Positions 9,133 to 18,407 of a DNA stretch of 64,000 nucleotides are shown here, in pieces. The stretch covers positions 372,001 to 436,000 of the forward strand of contig NZ_JAPEPT010000005.1 in NCBI RefSeq assembly GCF_026339995.1, given 5' to 3'. Position numbers and translations under genes: made by a program. The DNA comes from Streptomyces sp. NBC_01481. Its GTDB lineage: Bacteria > Actinomycetota > Actinomycetes > Streptomycetales > Streptomycetaceae. The notes below the pieces were generated by a model. The model was not told the DNA's origin. It saw only the letters and a program-made list of their open reading frames with translations, and did no database searches. Every line of letters starts with the position of its first letter. Position 1 is the stretch's first letter.

Positions 9133-10191
9133 ATGACCATCATTGACAAGACCGCGTCTGTCCCCGCCCCGCGCGACGGCAACGACTACGAGGGCTCGCT
9201 CCTCGAAGTCCGTGACCTGCATGTGGAGTTCCACACCCGTGACGGTGTGGCCAAGGCGGTCAACGGCGTCAACTACAGCGTGAACGCCGGTGAGACGCTC
9301 GCCGTGCTCGGCGAGTCCGGCTCCGGCAAGTCCGTGACCGCGCAGGCGATCATGGGCATCCTCGACATGCCGCCCGGCAGGATCCCGCAGGGAGAGATCT
9401 TCTTCCGCGGCCAGGACATGCTCAAGATGTCCTACGAGGAGCGTCGGCAGATCCGTGGCCGCAAGATCGCCATGATCTTCCAGGACGCGCTCTCCTCGCT
9501 GAACCCGGTCCTCACCGTGGGCTATCAGCTCGCCGAGATGTTCCGGGTCCACGAGGGCCTGTCCAAGAAGGAGGCCAAGGCCAAGGCCATCGAGCTGATG
9601 GACAGGGTCAAGATCCCGGCCGCCGCGGCCCGGGTCAACGACTATGCCCACCAGTTCTCCGGCGGTATGCGCCAGCGCATCATGATCGCCATGGCGCTGG
9701 CCCTGGAGCCGGACCTGATCATCGCCGACGAGCCCACCACGGCTCTCGACGTGACGGTCCAGGCTCAGGTCATGGACCTGCTCGCGGAACTCCAGCGCGA
9801 GTACAACATGGGTCTGATCCTGATCACCCACGACCTCGGCGTGGTCGCCGACGTCGCGGACAAGATCGCGGTCATGTACGCGGGCCGGATCGTCGAGACC
9901 GCCCCGGTGCACGAGCTCTACAAGCGCCCCGCGCACCCGTACACCCGCGGCCTTCTCGACTCCATCCCGCGCCTGGACCAGAAGGGCAAGGAGCTCTTCG
10001 CCATCAAGGGTCTGCCGCCCAACCTGCTGCGCGTACCGTCCGGTTGTGCGTTCAACCCGCGCTGCACCATGGCGGAGGACATCTGCCGCTCCGAGATCCC
10101 GGCACTGCTTCCGGTCTCCGAGCAGGACGGCACGGAACTGGTCGGCCGCGGCAGCGCGTGCCACTTCTGGAAGGAGACGATCCATGGCTGA
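9133..10191 (+). CDS. Peptide ABC transporter ATPase, DppD/OppD type (operon 1)
   Basis: A 352-residue ATPase that powers the transporter. Walker A GESGSGKS is at residues 60-67, the signature FSGGMRQR near 175-182, Walker B LIIADEP near 196-202 and the switch histidine in LITHD near 231-234. The C-terminal oligopeptide-transporter extension carries the Cys cluster seen in GCAFNPRC, which in OppD/DppD relatives can bind an Fe-S cluster. GAGGAGG precedes ATG 9133. The last codons overlap the next gene by 8 bp. It is very similar to the protein at 15157. Confidence 0.94.
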   Translation: MTIIDKTASVPAPRDGNDYEGSLLEVRDLHVEFHTRDGVAKAVNGVNYSVNAGETLAVLGESGSGKSVTAQAIMGILDMPPGRIPQGEIFFRGQDMLKMSYEERRQIRGRKIAMIFQDALSSLNPVLTVGYQLAEMFRVHEGLSKKEAKAKAIELMDRVKIPAAAARVNDYAHQFSGGMRQRIMIAMALALEPDLIIADEPTTALDVTVQAQVMDLLAELQREYNMGLILITHDLGVVADVADKIAVMYAGRIVETAPVHELYKRPAHPYTRGLLDSIPRLDQKGKELFAIKGLPPNLLRVPSGCAFNPRCTMAEDICRSEIPALLPVSEQDGTELVGRGSACHFWKETIHG

Positions 10192-11332
10192 GCTCAACAA
10201 GTCCGACGAGCCCATGGACGCCACCCCGAACGTCACCGACGTCGAGACGGTCGATGCCGCCACCGAGGCCGAGGCGGTCGCCGCCATCGAGGCGCCCGTT
10301 TCGCAGGGTGAGCCGATCCTTCAGGTCCGTAACCTGGTCAAGCACTTCCCGCTGACCCAGGGCATCCTGTTCAAGAAGAACGTGGGTGCGGTCAAGGCCG
10401 TGGACGGGATCTCCTTCGATCTCTACCAGGGTGAGACGCTCGGCATCGTCGGCGAGTCCGGCTGTGGCAAGTCCACGGTCGCCAAGCTGCTGATGACGCT
10501 GGAGCGGGCGACCGCCGGCGAGGTCTTCTACAAGGGCCAGGACATCACCAGGCTGTCCGGCCGCGCGCTGAAGGCCGTACGCCGCAATATCCAGATGGTG
10601 TTCCAGGACCCGTACACCTCGCTGAACCCGCGCATGACGGTCGGCGACATCATCGGGGAGCCCTTCGACATCCACCCGGAGGTGGCGCCCAAGGGTGACC
10701 GCCGCCGCAAGGTCCAGGAGCTCCTGGACGTCGTGGGTCTCAACCCGGAGTACATCAACCGGTACCCGCACCAGTTCTCCGGCGGCCAGCGCCAGCGCAT
10801 CGGCATCGCCCGCGGCCTCGCGCTCAACCCGGAGATCATCATCTGCGACGAGCCGGTCTCGGCCCTGGACGTCTCGGTCCAGGCGCAGGTCATCAACCTG
10901 ATGGAGAAGCTGCAGGACGAGTTCAACCTCTCCTACCTCTTCATCGCCCACGACCTGTCGATCGTCCGGCACATCTCGGACCGGGTCGGCGTGATGTACC
11001 TCGGCAAGATGGCCGAGATCGGTACGGACACGCAGATCTACGACCACCCGACGCACCCCTACACCCAGGCGCTGCTGTCGGCGGTCCCGGTTCCCGACCC
11101 GGCCGCCCGTGAGGGCCGCGAGCGGATCATCCTCGTCGGTGATGTGCCCTCGCCCGCGAACCCGCCGTCCGGCTGCCGCTTCCGCACCCGTTGCTGGAAG
11201 GCCGAGGAGAAGTGCTCCACGGACGTCCCGCTGCTGGCGATCCCCGAGCGCTTCAAGGGCGCCGACACCCCGGCGGCACACGAGTCCGCGTGCCACTTCG
11301 CCGAGGAGAAGGACGTCGTCCACGCGGCGTAG
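10184..11332 (+). CDS. Peptide ABC transporter ATPase, DppF/OppF type (operon 1)
   Basis: A 382-residue second ATPase of the heterodimer. A 45-residue acidic, low-complexity N-terminal extension is absent from the paralogue at 16124. The ABC domain follows with Walker A GESGCGKS near residues 90-97, signature FSGGQRQRIG, Walker B IIICDEP and the switch in FIAHDLS. The C-terminal extension includes GCRFRTRCW. The start ATG 10184 lies inside the end of the upstream gene (8-bp overlap). The frame extends further upstream only as read-through of that gene. A terminator follows at 11346. Confidence 0.93.
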   Translation: MAELNKSDEPMDATPNVTDVETVDAATEAEAVAAIEAPVSQGEPILQVRNLVKHFPLTQGILFKKNVGAVKAVDGISFDLYQGETLGIVGESGCGKSTVAKLLMTLERATAGEVFYKGQDITRLSGRALKAVRRNIQMVFQDPYTSLNPRMTVGDIIGEPFDIHPEVAPKGDRRRKVQELLDVVGLNPEYINRYPHQFSGGQRQRIGIARGLALNPEIIICDEPVSALDVSVQAQVINLMEKLQDEFNLSYLFIAHDLSIVRHISDRVGVMYLGKMAEIGTDTQIYDHPTHPYTQALLSAVPVPDPAAREGRERIILVGDVPSPANPPSGCRFRTRCWKAEEKCSTDVPLLAIPERFKGADTPAAHESACHFAEEKDVVHAA

Positions 11333-11345
11333 TGCGCTGTGCATG

Positions 11346-11387
11346 AACGAAGGGCGCCCGGACCATGCGGTCCGGGCGCCCTTCGTT
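11346..11387 (+). terminator. Terminator of peptide-transport operon 1
   Basis: A perfect 19-bp stem (11346-11364 with 11369-11387) with a 4-nt loop begins 14 bases after the last stop codon. It separates the two tandem operons. Confidence 0.88.
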
Positions 11388-11542
11388 GCGTACGGGCCGA
11401 GAAGTCATGCGTACGCCGTCGACACGCGGGAGGTCACTCGCCCGGCAGCGTCACCATCCACCTGGATGCCCTGAAAGTGCGTTAAGTCGTATCTGGAGTG
11501 ATATTCGGTCCTAAGTAAGGCTCAGGACTCGGGAGGCACTCC

Positions 11543-13171
11543 ATGCGTGGAGCCACGCACGCCAGATTCGCCGTATGCGCGGTGGCTGTCGCCCTCGCGG
11601 CGACGGCCTGCGGCGGCGGCAGCGACAGCGGCGGCGGTGGCGCCGACGGGATCGTGAAGTCCTCCTGGGGTGATCCGCAGAACCCGCTGGAGCCCGCGAA
11701 CACCAACGAGGTGCAGGGCGGCAAGGTCCTCGACATGCTCTTCCGCGGACTCAAGCGGTACAACGCGAAGACCGGCGCGGCCGAGGACATGCTCGCCGAG
11801 AAGATCGTCACCACGGACTCCGTCAACTTCACGATCACCGTCAAGGACGGCTGGACCTTCAGCAACGGCGAGAAGGTCACGGCCAAGTCCTTCGTGGACG
11901 CCTGGAACTACGGCGCCCAGCTCAAGAACAACCAGAAGAACGCCTACTTCTTCGGCTACATCGACGGCTATGCCCAGGTCCACCCGGATACGGGGCAGGC
12001 CACCGCCCAGACGCTCTCCGGGCTCAAGGTCGTCAACGACCAGACCTTCACGGTCAAGCTGAACCAGAAGTTCTCCACGTTCCCCGACACCCTCGGCTAC
12101 TCCGCCTTCTCGCCACTGCCCCAGGCGTTCTTCGACAACCACGACGCCTGGCTTTCCAAGCCCATCGGCAACGGCCCGTACACCGTCGCGTCGTACGCCA
12201 AGGGCTCGCAGCTGTCCATGCGCAAGTGGGACGACTACCCGGGCACCGACAAGGCGCAGAACGGCGGCATCGACCTGATCGTCTACACCGACAACAACAC
12301 CGCCTACACTGACCTGACCGCCGGCAACCTCGACCTCGTCGACGATGTGCCGGCCTCGCAGCTCAAGAATGTTCAGGCGGACCTCGGAGACCGGTACATC
12401 AACACCCCCGCCGGCATCATCCAGACCATCGCCTTCCCGTATTACGACAAGGCCTGGGACACCCCGAACGCCGCCAAGGTCCGCACGGGCCTGTCCATGG
12501 CGATCAACCGTCAGCAGATCACCGACACGATCTTCCAGAAGACGCGTACGCCCGCGAAGGACTGGACCTCGCCCGTGCTCGGCGCGGACGGCGGCTTCAG
12601 CGAGACCCTGTGCGGTACGGCCTGTGAGTACAACCCCACCGAGGCCAAGAAGCTGGTCACGGAGGGAGGCGGCATCCCGGGCGGCCAGCTGAAGGTCTCG
12701 TACAACGCGGACACCGGCTCGCACAAGGAGTGGGTCGACGCCCTCTGCAACAGCATCAACAACGCACTGGGCAACGACCAGGCCTGCGTCGGCAACCCCA
12801 TCGGCACCTTCGCCGACTTCCGCAACCAGATCGGGCAGCACAAGATGCCCGGTCCGTTCCGGGCCGGCTGGCAGATGGACTACCCGCTGATCCAGAACTT
12901 CCTGCAGCCGCTCTACTACACCAACGCCTCGTCCAACGACGGCCTGTGGACCAACGCGGAGTTCGACAAGCTCGTCGACCAGGCCAACGCCGAGACCGAC
13001 ACGGCCAAGGCTGTCGAGACCTTCCAGCAGGCCGAGGAGGTCGTACGCGACCAGATGGCCGCCATCCCGCTCTGGTACCAGAACGGCAGCGCCGGCTACT
13101 CGGAACGTGTCTCCAATGTCGCGCTGACCCCCTTCAGCCTGCCCGTCTACAACGAGATCAAGGTCAGCTGA
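11543..13171 (+). CDS. Peptide ABC transporter, substrate-binding lipoprotein (operon 2)
   Basis: A 542-residue SBP_bac_5-family lipoprotein with the lipobox ATAC (Cys23) and a Gly/Ser linker. Family blocks are evident: KDGWTFSNGEKVTAKSFVD, NGPYTVASYAKG and the C-terminal AAIPLWYQNG. GGGAGG at 11531-11536 fixes ATG 11543. It is the paralogue of the protein at 5429. The two have diverged more than their cognate ATPases, consistent with different ligand preferences (inference). The 155-bp gap upstream, after the operon-1 terminator, should contain its own promoter. Confidence 0.93.
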   Translation: MRGATHARFAVCAVAVALAATACGGGSDSGGGGADGIVKSSWGDPQNPLEPANTNEVQGGKVLDMLFRGLKRYNAKTGAAEDMLAEKIVTTDSVNFTITVKDGWTFSNGEKVTAKSFVDAWNYGAQLKNNQKNAYFFGYIDGYAQVHPDTGQATAQTLSGLKVVNDQTFTVKLNQKFSTFPDTLGYSAFSPLPQAFFDNHDAWLSKPIGNGPYTVASYAKGSQLSMRKWDDYPGTDKAQNGGIDLIVYTDNNTAYTDLTAGNLDLVDDVPASQLKNVQADLGDRYINTPAGIIQTIAFPYYDKAWDTPNAAKVRTGLSMAINRQQITDTIFQKTRTPAKDWTSPVLGADGGFSETLCGTACEYNPTEAKKLVTEGGGIPGGQLKVSYNADTGSHKEWVDALCNSINNALGNDQACVGNPIGTFADFRNQIGQHKMPGPFRAGWQMDYPLIQNFLQPLYYTNASSNDGLWTNAEFDKLVDQANAETDTAKAVETFQQAEEVVRDQMAAIPLWYQNGSAGYSERVSNVALTPFSLPVYNEIKVS

Positions 13172-13185
13172 CGGCGGAAGGAAAC

Positions 13186-13214
13186 CGGCCCGGCGTCCCC
13201 TGCGCGCCGGGCCG
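13186..13214 (+). other. Intercistronic hairpin after the operon-2 binding-protein gene
   Basis: The arms 13186-13195 and 13205-13214 form a 10-bp G/C stem with a 9-nt loop, placed between the binding-protein stop (13171) and the permease start (13244). The position matches the hairpin in operon 1. Confidence 0.6.
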
Positions 13215-13243
13215 TCCCCCTTCCCACGACCCCCGGAGCCCTC

Positions 13244-14167
13244 ATGGGACGTTATGTGATCCGGCGTCTGCTGCAGATGATTCCGGTCTTCTTCGGCACC
13301 ACGCTGCTGATCTTCCTCATGGTGAACGTCATGGGCGACCCCATCGCGGGCCTCTGCGGCGACCGGCAGTGCGACCCGGCGACGGCCGCACAGCTGCGCA
13401 AGGAGTTCGGCCTCGATAAGCCGGTGTGGCAGCAGTACCTGACGTACATGGGCAATGTCTTCACCGGCGACTTCGGCACCGCGTTCAACGGCCAGGAGGT
13501 CACCGAGCTGATGGCCGAGGCCTTCCCGGTCACCATCCGGCTCACCCTCGTCGCGATCTTCTTCGAGATCGTCATCGGTATCACCCTGGGTGTGATCACC
13601 GGTCTGAAGCGCGGCCGTCCCGTCGACACCGGCGTGCTGCTGCTGACTCTGGTGGTCATCTCGATCCCGACCTTTGTCATGGGTCTTGTCCTCCAACTGC
13701 TGCTGGGCGTCGAGTGGGGCGTCATCAAGCCCGCCGTCTCACCGGAGGCGCCGCTCAACGAGCTGCTGATCCCCGGACTTGTGCTCGCCTCGGTCTCGCT
13801 CGCCTACGTCACCCGGCTGACCCGGACCTCGATCGCCGAGAACGCCCGCTCCGACTACGTCCGAACCGCGAAAGCCAAGGGGCTCCCCAGAGGGCGGGTC
13901 GTCCGCCGCCATCTGCTGCGCAACTCGCTGATCCCGGTGGTCACCTTCATCGGCGCCGATGTGGGCGCCCTGATGGGCGGCGCGATCGTCACCGAGCGCA
14001 TCTTCAACATCCACGGCGTCGGCTACCAGCTCTACCAGGGCATCGTGCGCCAGAACACCCAGACCGTCGTCGGCTTTGTGACCGTGCTCGTCATCATCTT
14101 CCTGGTGGCGAATCTGCTGGTCGACCTCCTGTACGCCGTACTCGACCCGAGGATCCGGTATGCCTGA
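13244..14167 (+). CDS. Peptide ABC transporter permease, DppB/OppB type (operon 2)
   Basis: A 307-residue permease beginning MGRYVIRRLLQMIPVFF, nearly identical in its first segment to the operon-1 counterpart. It has six predicted helices, with the EAA-like loop around SDYVRTAKAKGLPRGRV. It ends with the shared YAVLDPRIRYA tail and overlaps the next gene by 8 bp. It forms the translocation pore with the protein encoded at 14160. Confidence 0.93.
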   Translation: MGRYVIRRLLQMIPVFFGTTLLIFLMVNVMGDPIAGLCGDRQCDPATAAQLRKEFGLDKPVWQQYLTYMGNVFTGDFGTAFNGQEVTELMAEAFPVTIRLTLVAIFFEIVIGITLGVITGLKRGRPVDTGVLLLTLVVISIPTFVMGLVLQLLLGVEWGVIKPAVSPEAPLNELLIPGLVLASVSLAYVTRLTRTSIAENARSDYVRTAKAKGLPRGRVVRRHLLRNSLIPVVTFIGADVGALMGGAIVTERIFNIHGVGYQLYQGIVRQNTQTVVGFVTVLVIIFLVANLLVDLLYAVLDPRIRYA

Positions 14168-15146
14168 GCCGAAGCAGCCGTACTCCAACGGCGGGGCCAT
14201 GGCAGGCACCGGCGCGGGTGGCACGATGGACCTCGCGACCACCGAGGGTGAGACGCTGGAGAAGACTCCCGGCGGCCCGATGGGCACCGGGCCCGCCGAG
14301 AAGCCCCGCAGTCTGTGGTCCGACGCCTGGCGCGATCTGCGGACCAACCCGATCTTCATCATCTCCAGCCTGATCATCGTCTTCCTGGTGATCATCTCCA
14401 TCTGGCCTTCGCTGATCACGACGCAGAGTCCACTCCACTGCGACCTCGCCAAGGCCCAGCAGGGTTCCCAGCCAGGTCATCCCTTCGGCTTCAACGGGCA
14501 GGGCTGTGACGTGTACACGCGTACGGTCTACGGCGCCCGGGCTTCGGTCACGGTCGGCGTCTGCGCCACCGTCGGTGTCGCGATGATCGGTTCCGTCCTG
14601 GGCGGTATCGCCGGCTTCTACGGCGGGGCACGGGACGGGGTCGTGTCGCGGCTCACCGACATCTTCTTCGGCATCCCGGTGATCCTGGGCGGTCTGGTCT
14701 TCCTGTCCGTCGTCTCCAGCTCCACCATCTGGCCGGTCGTCGGCTTCATAGTGCTGCTCGGCTGGCCCCAGCTCTCCCGTATCGCGCGCGGCTCGGTCAT
14801 CACCGCGAAGCAGAACGACTACGTCCAGGCGGCGCGGGCGCTCGGCGCGTCCAACTCCCGCATGCTGCTGCGGCACATCGGCCCCAACGCCGTCGCTCCC
14901 GTGATCGTCGTGGCGACCATCGCGCTCGGCACCTACATCTCCCTGGAGGCGACCCTGTCGTTCCTCGGTGTCGGCCTCAAGCCGCCGACCGTGTCCTGGG
15001 GCATCGACATCTCCTCCGCATCGCCGTACATCCGCAACGCCCCGCACATGCTGCTCTGGCCGGCCGGCGCGCTGGCGATCACCGTGCTCGCGTTCATCAT
15101 GCTCGGCGACGCGGTGCGCGACGCCCTCGATCCCAAGCTGCGCTGA
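14160..15146 (+). CDS. Peptide ABC transporter permease, DppC/OppC type (operon 2)
   Basis: A 328-residue permease with a long Gly/Thr/Pro-rich cytoplasmic N-terminus, then SLWSDAWRDLRTNP and the membrane domain. The EAA loop is near QNDYVQAARALGAS and the C-terminus is RDALDPKLR. The start codon lies inside the upstream stop region (ATG 14160; upstream stop ends 14167). GAGGAG for the next gene directly follows its stop codon. Confidence 0.93.
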   Translation: MPEPKQPYSNGGAMAGTGAGGTMDLATTEGETLEKTPGGPMGTGPAEKPRSLWSDAWRDLRTNPIFIISSLIIVFLVIISIWPSLITTQSPLHCDLAKAQQGSQPGHPFGFNGQGCDVYTRTVYGARASVTVGVCATVGVAMIGSVLGGIAGFYGGARDGVVSRLTDIFFGIPVILGGLVFLSVVSSSTIWPVVGFIVLLGWPQLSRIARGSVITAKQNDYVQAARALGASNSRMLLRHIGPNAVAPVIVVATIALGTYISLEATLSFLGVGLKPPTVSWGIDISSASPYIRNAPHMLLWPAGALAITVLAFIMLGDAVRDALDPKLR

Positions 15147-15156
15147 GGAGCCCGCC

Positions 15157-16131
15157 ATGTTGCTCGAAGTGCGCGATCTACACGTGGAGTTCCGTACTCA
15201 GGACGGGGTGGCCAAGGCCGTCAACGGCGTCGGCTACACGGTGGACGAGGGGGAGACCCTTGCCGTGCTGGGCGAGTCGGGCTCCGGAAAATCCGTCACC
15301 GCACAGGCGGTCATGGGCATCCTGGACATGCCCCCGGGGAAGATCACCGGCGGCGAGGTCCTCTTCCAGGGACAGGATCTGCTGAAGCTCAAGGAGGACG
15401 AGCGTCGCAAGATCCGCGGGGCCGGGATGGCCATGATCTTCCAGGACGCGCTCTCGTCCCTGAACCCGGTGCTGAGCGTGGGTGACCAGCTCGGCGAGAT
15501 GTTCACCGTCCATCGCGGGATGTCGAGGAGGGACGCGCGCGCCAAGGCGGTCGAGCTGATGGAGCGGGTGGGCATCCCCGCGGCCAGGGAGCGGGTGGGG
15601 CAGTATCCGCACCAGTTCAGCGGCGGTATGCGCCAGCGCATCATGATCGCCATGGCGCTCGCGCTGGAGCCCTCGCTGATCATCGCGGACGAGCCGACGA
15701 CCGCGCTGGACGTCACCGTCCAGGCACAGGTGATGGATCTGCTGGCCACGCTCCAGAGCGAGCTCAACATGGGGCTCATCCTGATCACCCACGACCTCGG
15801 TGTCGTCGCGGACGTCGCGGACAAGATCGCGGTGATGTACGCGGGACGGATCGTCGAGACCGCCCCGGTCCACGACATCTACAAGGCCCCCGCCCATCCG
15901 TACACCAGGGGGCTGCTCGACTCGATCCCGCGCCTGGACCAGAAGGGCGAGCAGCTGTACGCGATCAAGGGCCTGCCGCCGAACCTGATGAGGATCCCGC
16001 CCGGCTGCGCCTTCAATCCGCGCTGTCCGCTGGCCCGCGACGTGTGCCGGACCGACGAGCCGCCGCTGTACGAGGTGTCCGAGACCCGCAGGAGCGCCTG
16101 CCACTTCTGGCAGGAGCAGCTCAATGGCTGA
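15157..16131 (+). CDS. Peptide ABC transporter ATPase, DppD/OppD type (operon 2)
   Basis: A 324-residue ATPase. Walker A GESGSGKS is at residues 39-46, with FSGGMRQRIM, LIIADEP and LITHDLG as the other core motifs, and GCAFNPRC in the C-terminal extension. ATG 15157 has GAGGAG at 15145-15150; the longer open frame upstream is a shadow of the permease gene. It is very similar to the protein at 9133 but lacks its first ~21 residues. Its stop overlaps the next start by 8 bp. Confidence 0.94.
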   Translation: MLLEVRDLHVEFRTQDGVAKAVNGVGYTVDEGETLAVLGESGSGKSVTAQAVMGILDMPPGKITGGEVLFQGQDLLKLKEDERRKIRGAGMAMIFQDALSSLNPVLSVGDQLGEMFTVHRGMSRRDARAKAVELMERVGIPAARERVGQYPHQFSGGMRQRIMIAMALALEPSLIIADEPTTALDVTVQAQVMDLLATLQSELNMGLILITHDLGVVADVADKIAVMYAGRIVETAPVHDIYKAPAHPYTRGLLDSIPRLDQKGEQLYAIKGLPPNLMRIPPGCAFNPRCPLARDVCRTDEPPLYEVSETRRSACHFWQEQLNG

Positions 16132-17170
16132 GGCGATCCTCGAGGTCCGCGACCTGGTCAAGCACTATCCGCTCACCCAGGGCATCCTCTTCAAGAAGCA
16201 GGTGGGCGCGGTCAAGGCGGTGGACGGCGTCGACCTCGACCTGGTGGCGGGCGAAACGCTCGGCATCGTGGGTGAGTCGGGCTGCGGAAAGTCCACGCTC
16301 GCCAAGATGCTGGTGCATCTGGAGGAGCCGACGGCAGGGACGATCCGCTACAAGGGCGAGGACGTCACCAAGCTGTCCGGCCGCGCCCTGAAGGCGGTCC
16401 GGCGGAACATCCAGATGATCTTCCAGGATCCGTACACCTCCCTCAATCCGCGGATGACGGTCGGGGACATCATCGGTGAGCCGTACGAGATCCATCCCGA
16501 GGTGGCGCCGAAGGGCGACCGGCGGCGCAAGGTCCAGGACCTGCTCGACGTCGTCGGACTCAACCCCGAGTACATCAACCGCTATCCGCACCAGTTCAGC
16601 GGCGGCCAGCGCCAGCGCATCGGCATCGCACGCGGCCTGGCCCTCCAGCCGGAGATCATCGTGGCCGACGAGCCCGTCTCGGCGCTCGACGTGTCCGTCC
16701 AGGCGCAGGTGATCAACCTGCTGGACAGTCTGCAGACCGAGTTCAGCCTGAGCTATGTCTTCATCGCGCACGACCTGTCGATCGTGCGGCACATCTCGGA
16801 CCGGGTCGGCGTGATGTATCTGGGGCGGGTGGTGGAGATCGGCAGGGACGAGGAGATCTACGACCATCCGACCCACCCCTACACGCAGGCGCTGCTGTCC
16901 GCGGTCCCGGTGCCGGACCCGGAGGCGCGCGAGCACCGCGAGCGGATCATCCTGTACGGCGACGTCCCGTCACCGGCCAACATCCCCTCGGGCTGCCGGT
17001 TCCGTACGCGCTGCTGGAAGGCGCAGGAGAGATGCGAGCTGGAGGTGCCGCTGCTGGAGGTACCCGCGGTGTTCCGGCTCCAGGAGGGGCCGGCGAAGCA
17101 TGCGTCGGCATGCCACTTCGCGGAGGAGAAACGCGTCGTGCCGGGGGAGGAAGAGCTGGGCGGGGAGTGA
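16124..17170 (+). CDS. Peptide ABC transporter ATPase, DppF/OppF type (operon 2)
   Basis: A 348-residue ATPase. Walker A GESGCGKS is at residues 50-57, with FSGGQRQRIG, IIVADEP and FIAHDLS, and GCRFRTRCW near the C-terminus. It lacks the acidic N-terminal extension of its paralogue at 10184. The gene ends operon 2 and converges on the BldK-like operon across a 105-bp gap. Confidence 0.94.
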   Translation: MAEAILEVRDLVKHYPLTQGILFKKQVGAVKAVDGVDLDLVAGETLGIVGESGCGKSTLAKMLVHLEEPTAGTIRYKGEDVTKLSGRALKAVRRNIQMIFQDPYTSLNPRMTVGDIIGEPYEIHPEVAPKGDRRRKVQDLLDVVGLNPEYINRYPHQFSGGQRQRIGIARGLALQPEIIVADEPVSALDVSVQAQVINLLDSLQTEFSLSYVFIAHDLSIVRHISDRVGVMYLGRVVEIGRDEEIYDHPTHPYTQALLSAVPVPDPEAREHRERIILYGDVPSPANIPSGCRFRTRCWKAQERCELEVPLLEVPAVFRLQEGPAKHASACHFAEEKRVVPGEEELGGE

Positions 17171-17171
17171 G

Positions 17172-17243
17172 GCGGGCCGGCGGCCTCGGTACGGCAAGGC
17201 GACGCGGCCACACCGCCGCGGGCCGGCGGCCGCCGTACGGCAA
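17172..17243. repeat. Short imperfect direct repeat between convergent transporter operons
   Basis: Two 26-bp copies, 17172-17197 and 17218-17243, match at 24 of 26 positions. Both begin GCGGGCCGGCGGCC and end GTACGGCAA. They fill most of the gap between the operon-2 and BldK-like operon ends. GGCCG/CGGCC self-complementarity could fold, but no long terminator stem is seen. Confidence 0.6.
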
Positions 17244-17275
17244 TGCCGGGCAGCCCTACGGCGGGCGGGCGCCGC

Positions 17276-18394
17276 TCAGTCGTCGGCCAGGTCCTCCGCC
17301 GCGCGCAGCGCCGGGTCGAGGATGACCTCCTCCTCCCGTTCCCGCGTCGGGTCCTCCGGGAAGTGGCAGGCTGTCAGATGGCCGTCGTGGTTCCCCTCGA
17401 TCCGCACCAGCGGCGGCTCCTCGGCCGCGCACTGCGGCTGAGCCTTCCAGCAGCGCGTACGGAACCGGCAGCCCGACGGAGGTTCGATCGGTGACGGGAC
17501 GTCACCCGCCAGCCGGATCCGCTCGTGCGCACGCGCCTCCGCCTCGTCCGTCAGTGCCGCCTCCGGGACCGCCGACAGCAGCGCATGGGTGTACGGATGG
17601 CGGGGGCGGTAGTAGATCGACTCGCGGTCGCCCACCTCGACCACCTTGCCCAGGTACATCACCGCGACCCGCTGCGAGAAGTGCCGTACCACCGCCAGGT
17701 CGTGGGCAATGAACAGGAACGTGATCCCCAGCTCCCGCTGGAGTTCCTGAAGCAGATTGACCACCTGCGCCTGGATGGAGACATCGAGCGCGGACACCGG
17801 CTCGTCCGCCACGATCAGCTTCGGCTCCAGCGCCAGCGCCCGCGCGACGCCGATCCGCTGGCGCTGACCGCCGGAGAATTCGTGCGGGAAGCGGTTGTAG
17901 TGCTCGGGATTGAGGCCGACGATCTCCAGCAGCTCGCGCACCCTGTTCTCGCGGCCGCCCCGCGGCCGGATGTCGTTGATCTCCATGGGGCCGGAGATGA
18001 TCTTGCCGACCGTCTGGCGGGGGTTCAGCGAGGAGTACGGATCCTGGAAGATCATCTGGATCTCGGGGCGGACCGGTGCCAGCTGTCTGCGGTCCGCGTG
18101 ACTGATGTCCTGGCCCCGGTAGGTGATCTTCCCGGCGGTCGGCTCGAGGAGACGGGTCAGCAGACGGCCCGTCGTCGACTTGCCGCACCCCGACTCGCCG
18201 ACGAGCCCGAAGCTCTCGCCCTCGTACAGGGTCAGGTCGATGCCGTCGACCGCCTGTACCGACCCGATCCGCCGCTTGAACGGAAACCCGCCGAGGATCG
18301 GGAAGTGCTTGGTCAGGCCCTGCGCCGTCATCAGGACGTCGCCGCCCGCGGGCGCCCGGTCACGCGGGGCCGGGATGGTGGCTTCGTGCGCCAT
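17276..18394 (-). CDS. bldKE: Oligopeptide ABC transporter ATPase, BldKE-like (OppF type)
   Basis: A 372-residue ATPase with Walker A GESGCGKS at residues 66-73, FSGGQRQRIG, LIVADEP and FIAHDLA, and GCRFRTRCW in the C-terminal extension. It is the last gene of a minus-strand operon ordered permease, binding protein, permease, ATPase, ATPase. This is the order of bldKA-bldKE in S. coelicolor, the importer needed for an extracellular signal that triggers aerial growth (known family biology). The name is assigned from order and family, so it is an inference. Confidence 0.85.
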   Translation of the reverse strand: MAHEATIPAPRDRAPAGGDVLMTAQGLTKHFPILGGFPFKRRIGSVQAVDGIDLTLYEGESFGLVGESGCGKSTTGRLLTRLLEPTAGKITYRGQDISHADRRQLAPVRPEIQMIFQDPYSSLNPRQTVGKIISGPMEINDIRPRGGRENRVRELLEIVGLNPEHYNRFPHEFSGGQRQRIGVARALALEPKLIVADEPVSALDVSIQAQVVNLLQELQRELGITFLFIAHDLAVVRHFSQRVAVMYLGKVVEVGDRESIYYRPRHPYTHALLSAVPEAALTDEAEARAHERIRLAGDVPSPIEPPSGCRFRTRCWKAQPQCAAEEPPLVRIEGNHDGHLTACHFPEDPTREREEEVILDPALRAAEDLADD

Positions 18395-18407
18395 GTCGCG
18401 TCTCTCC

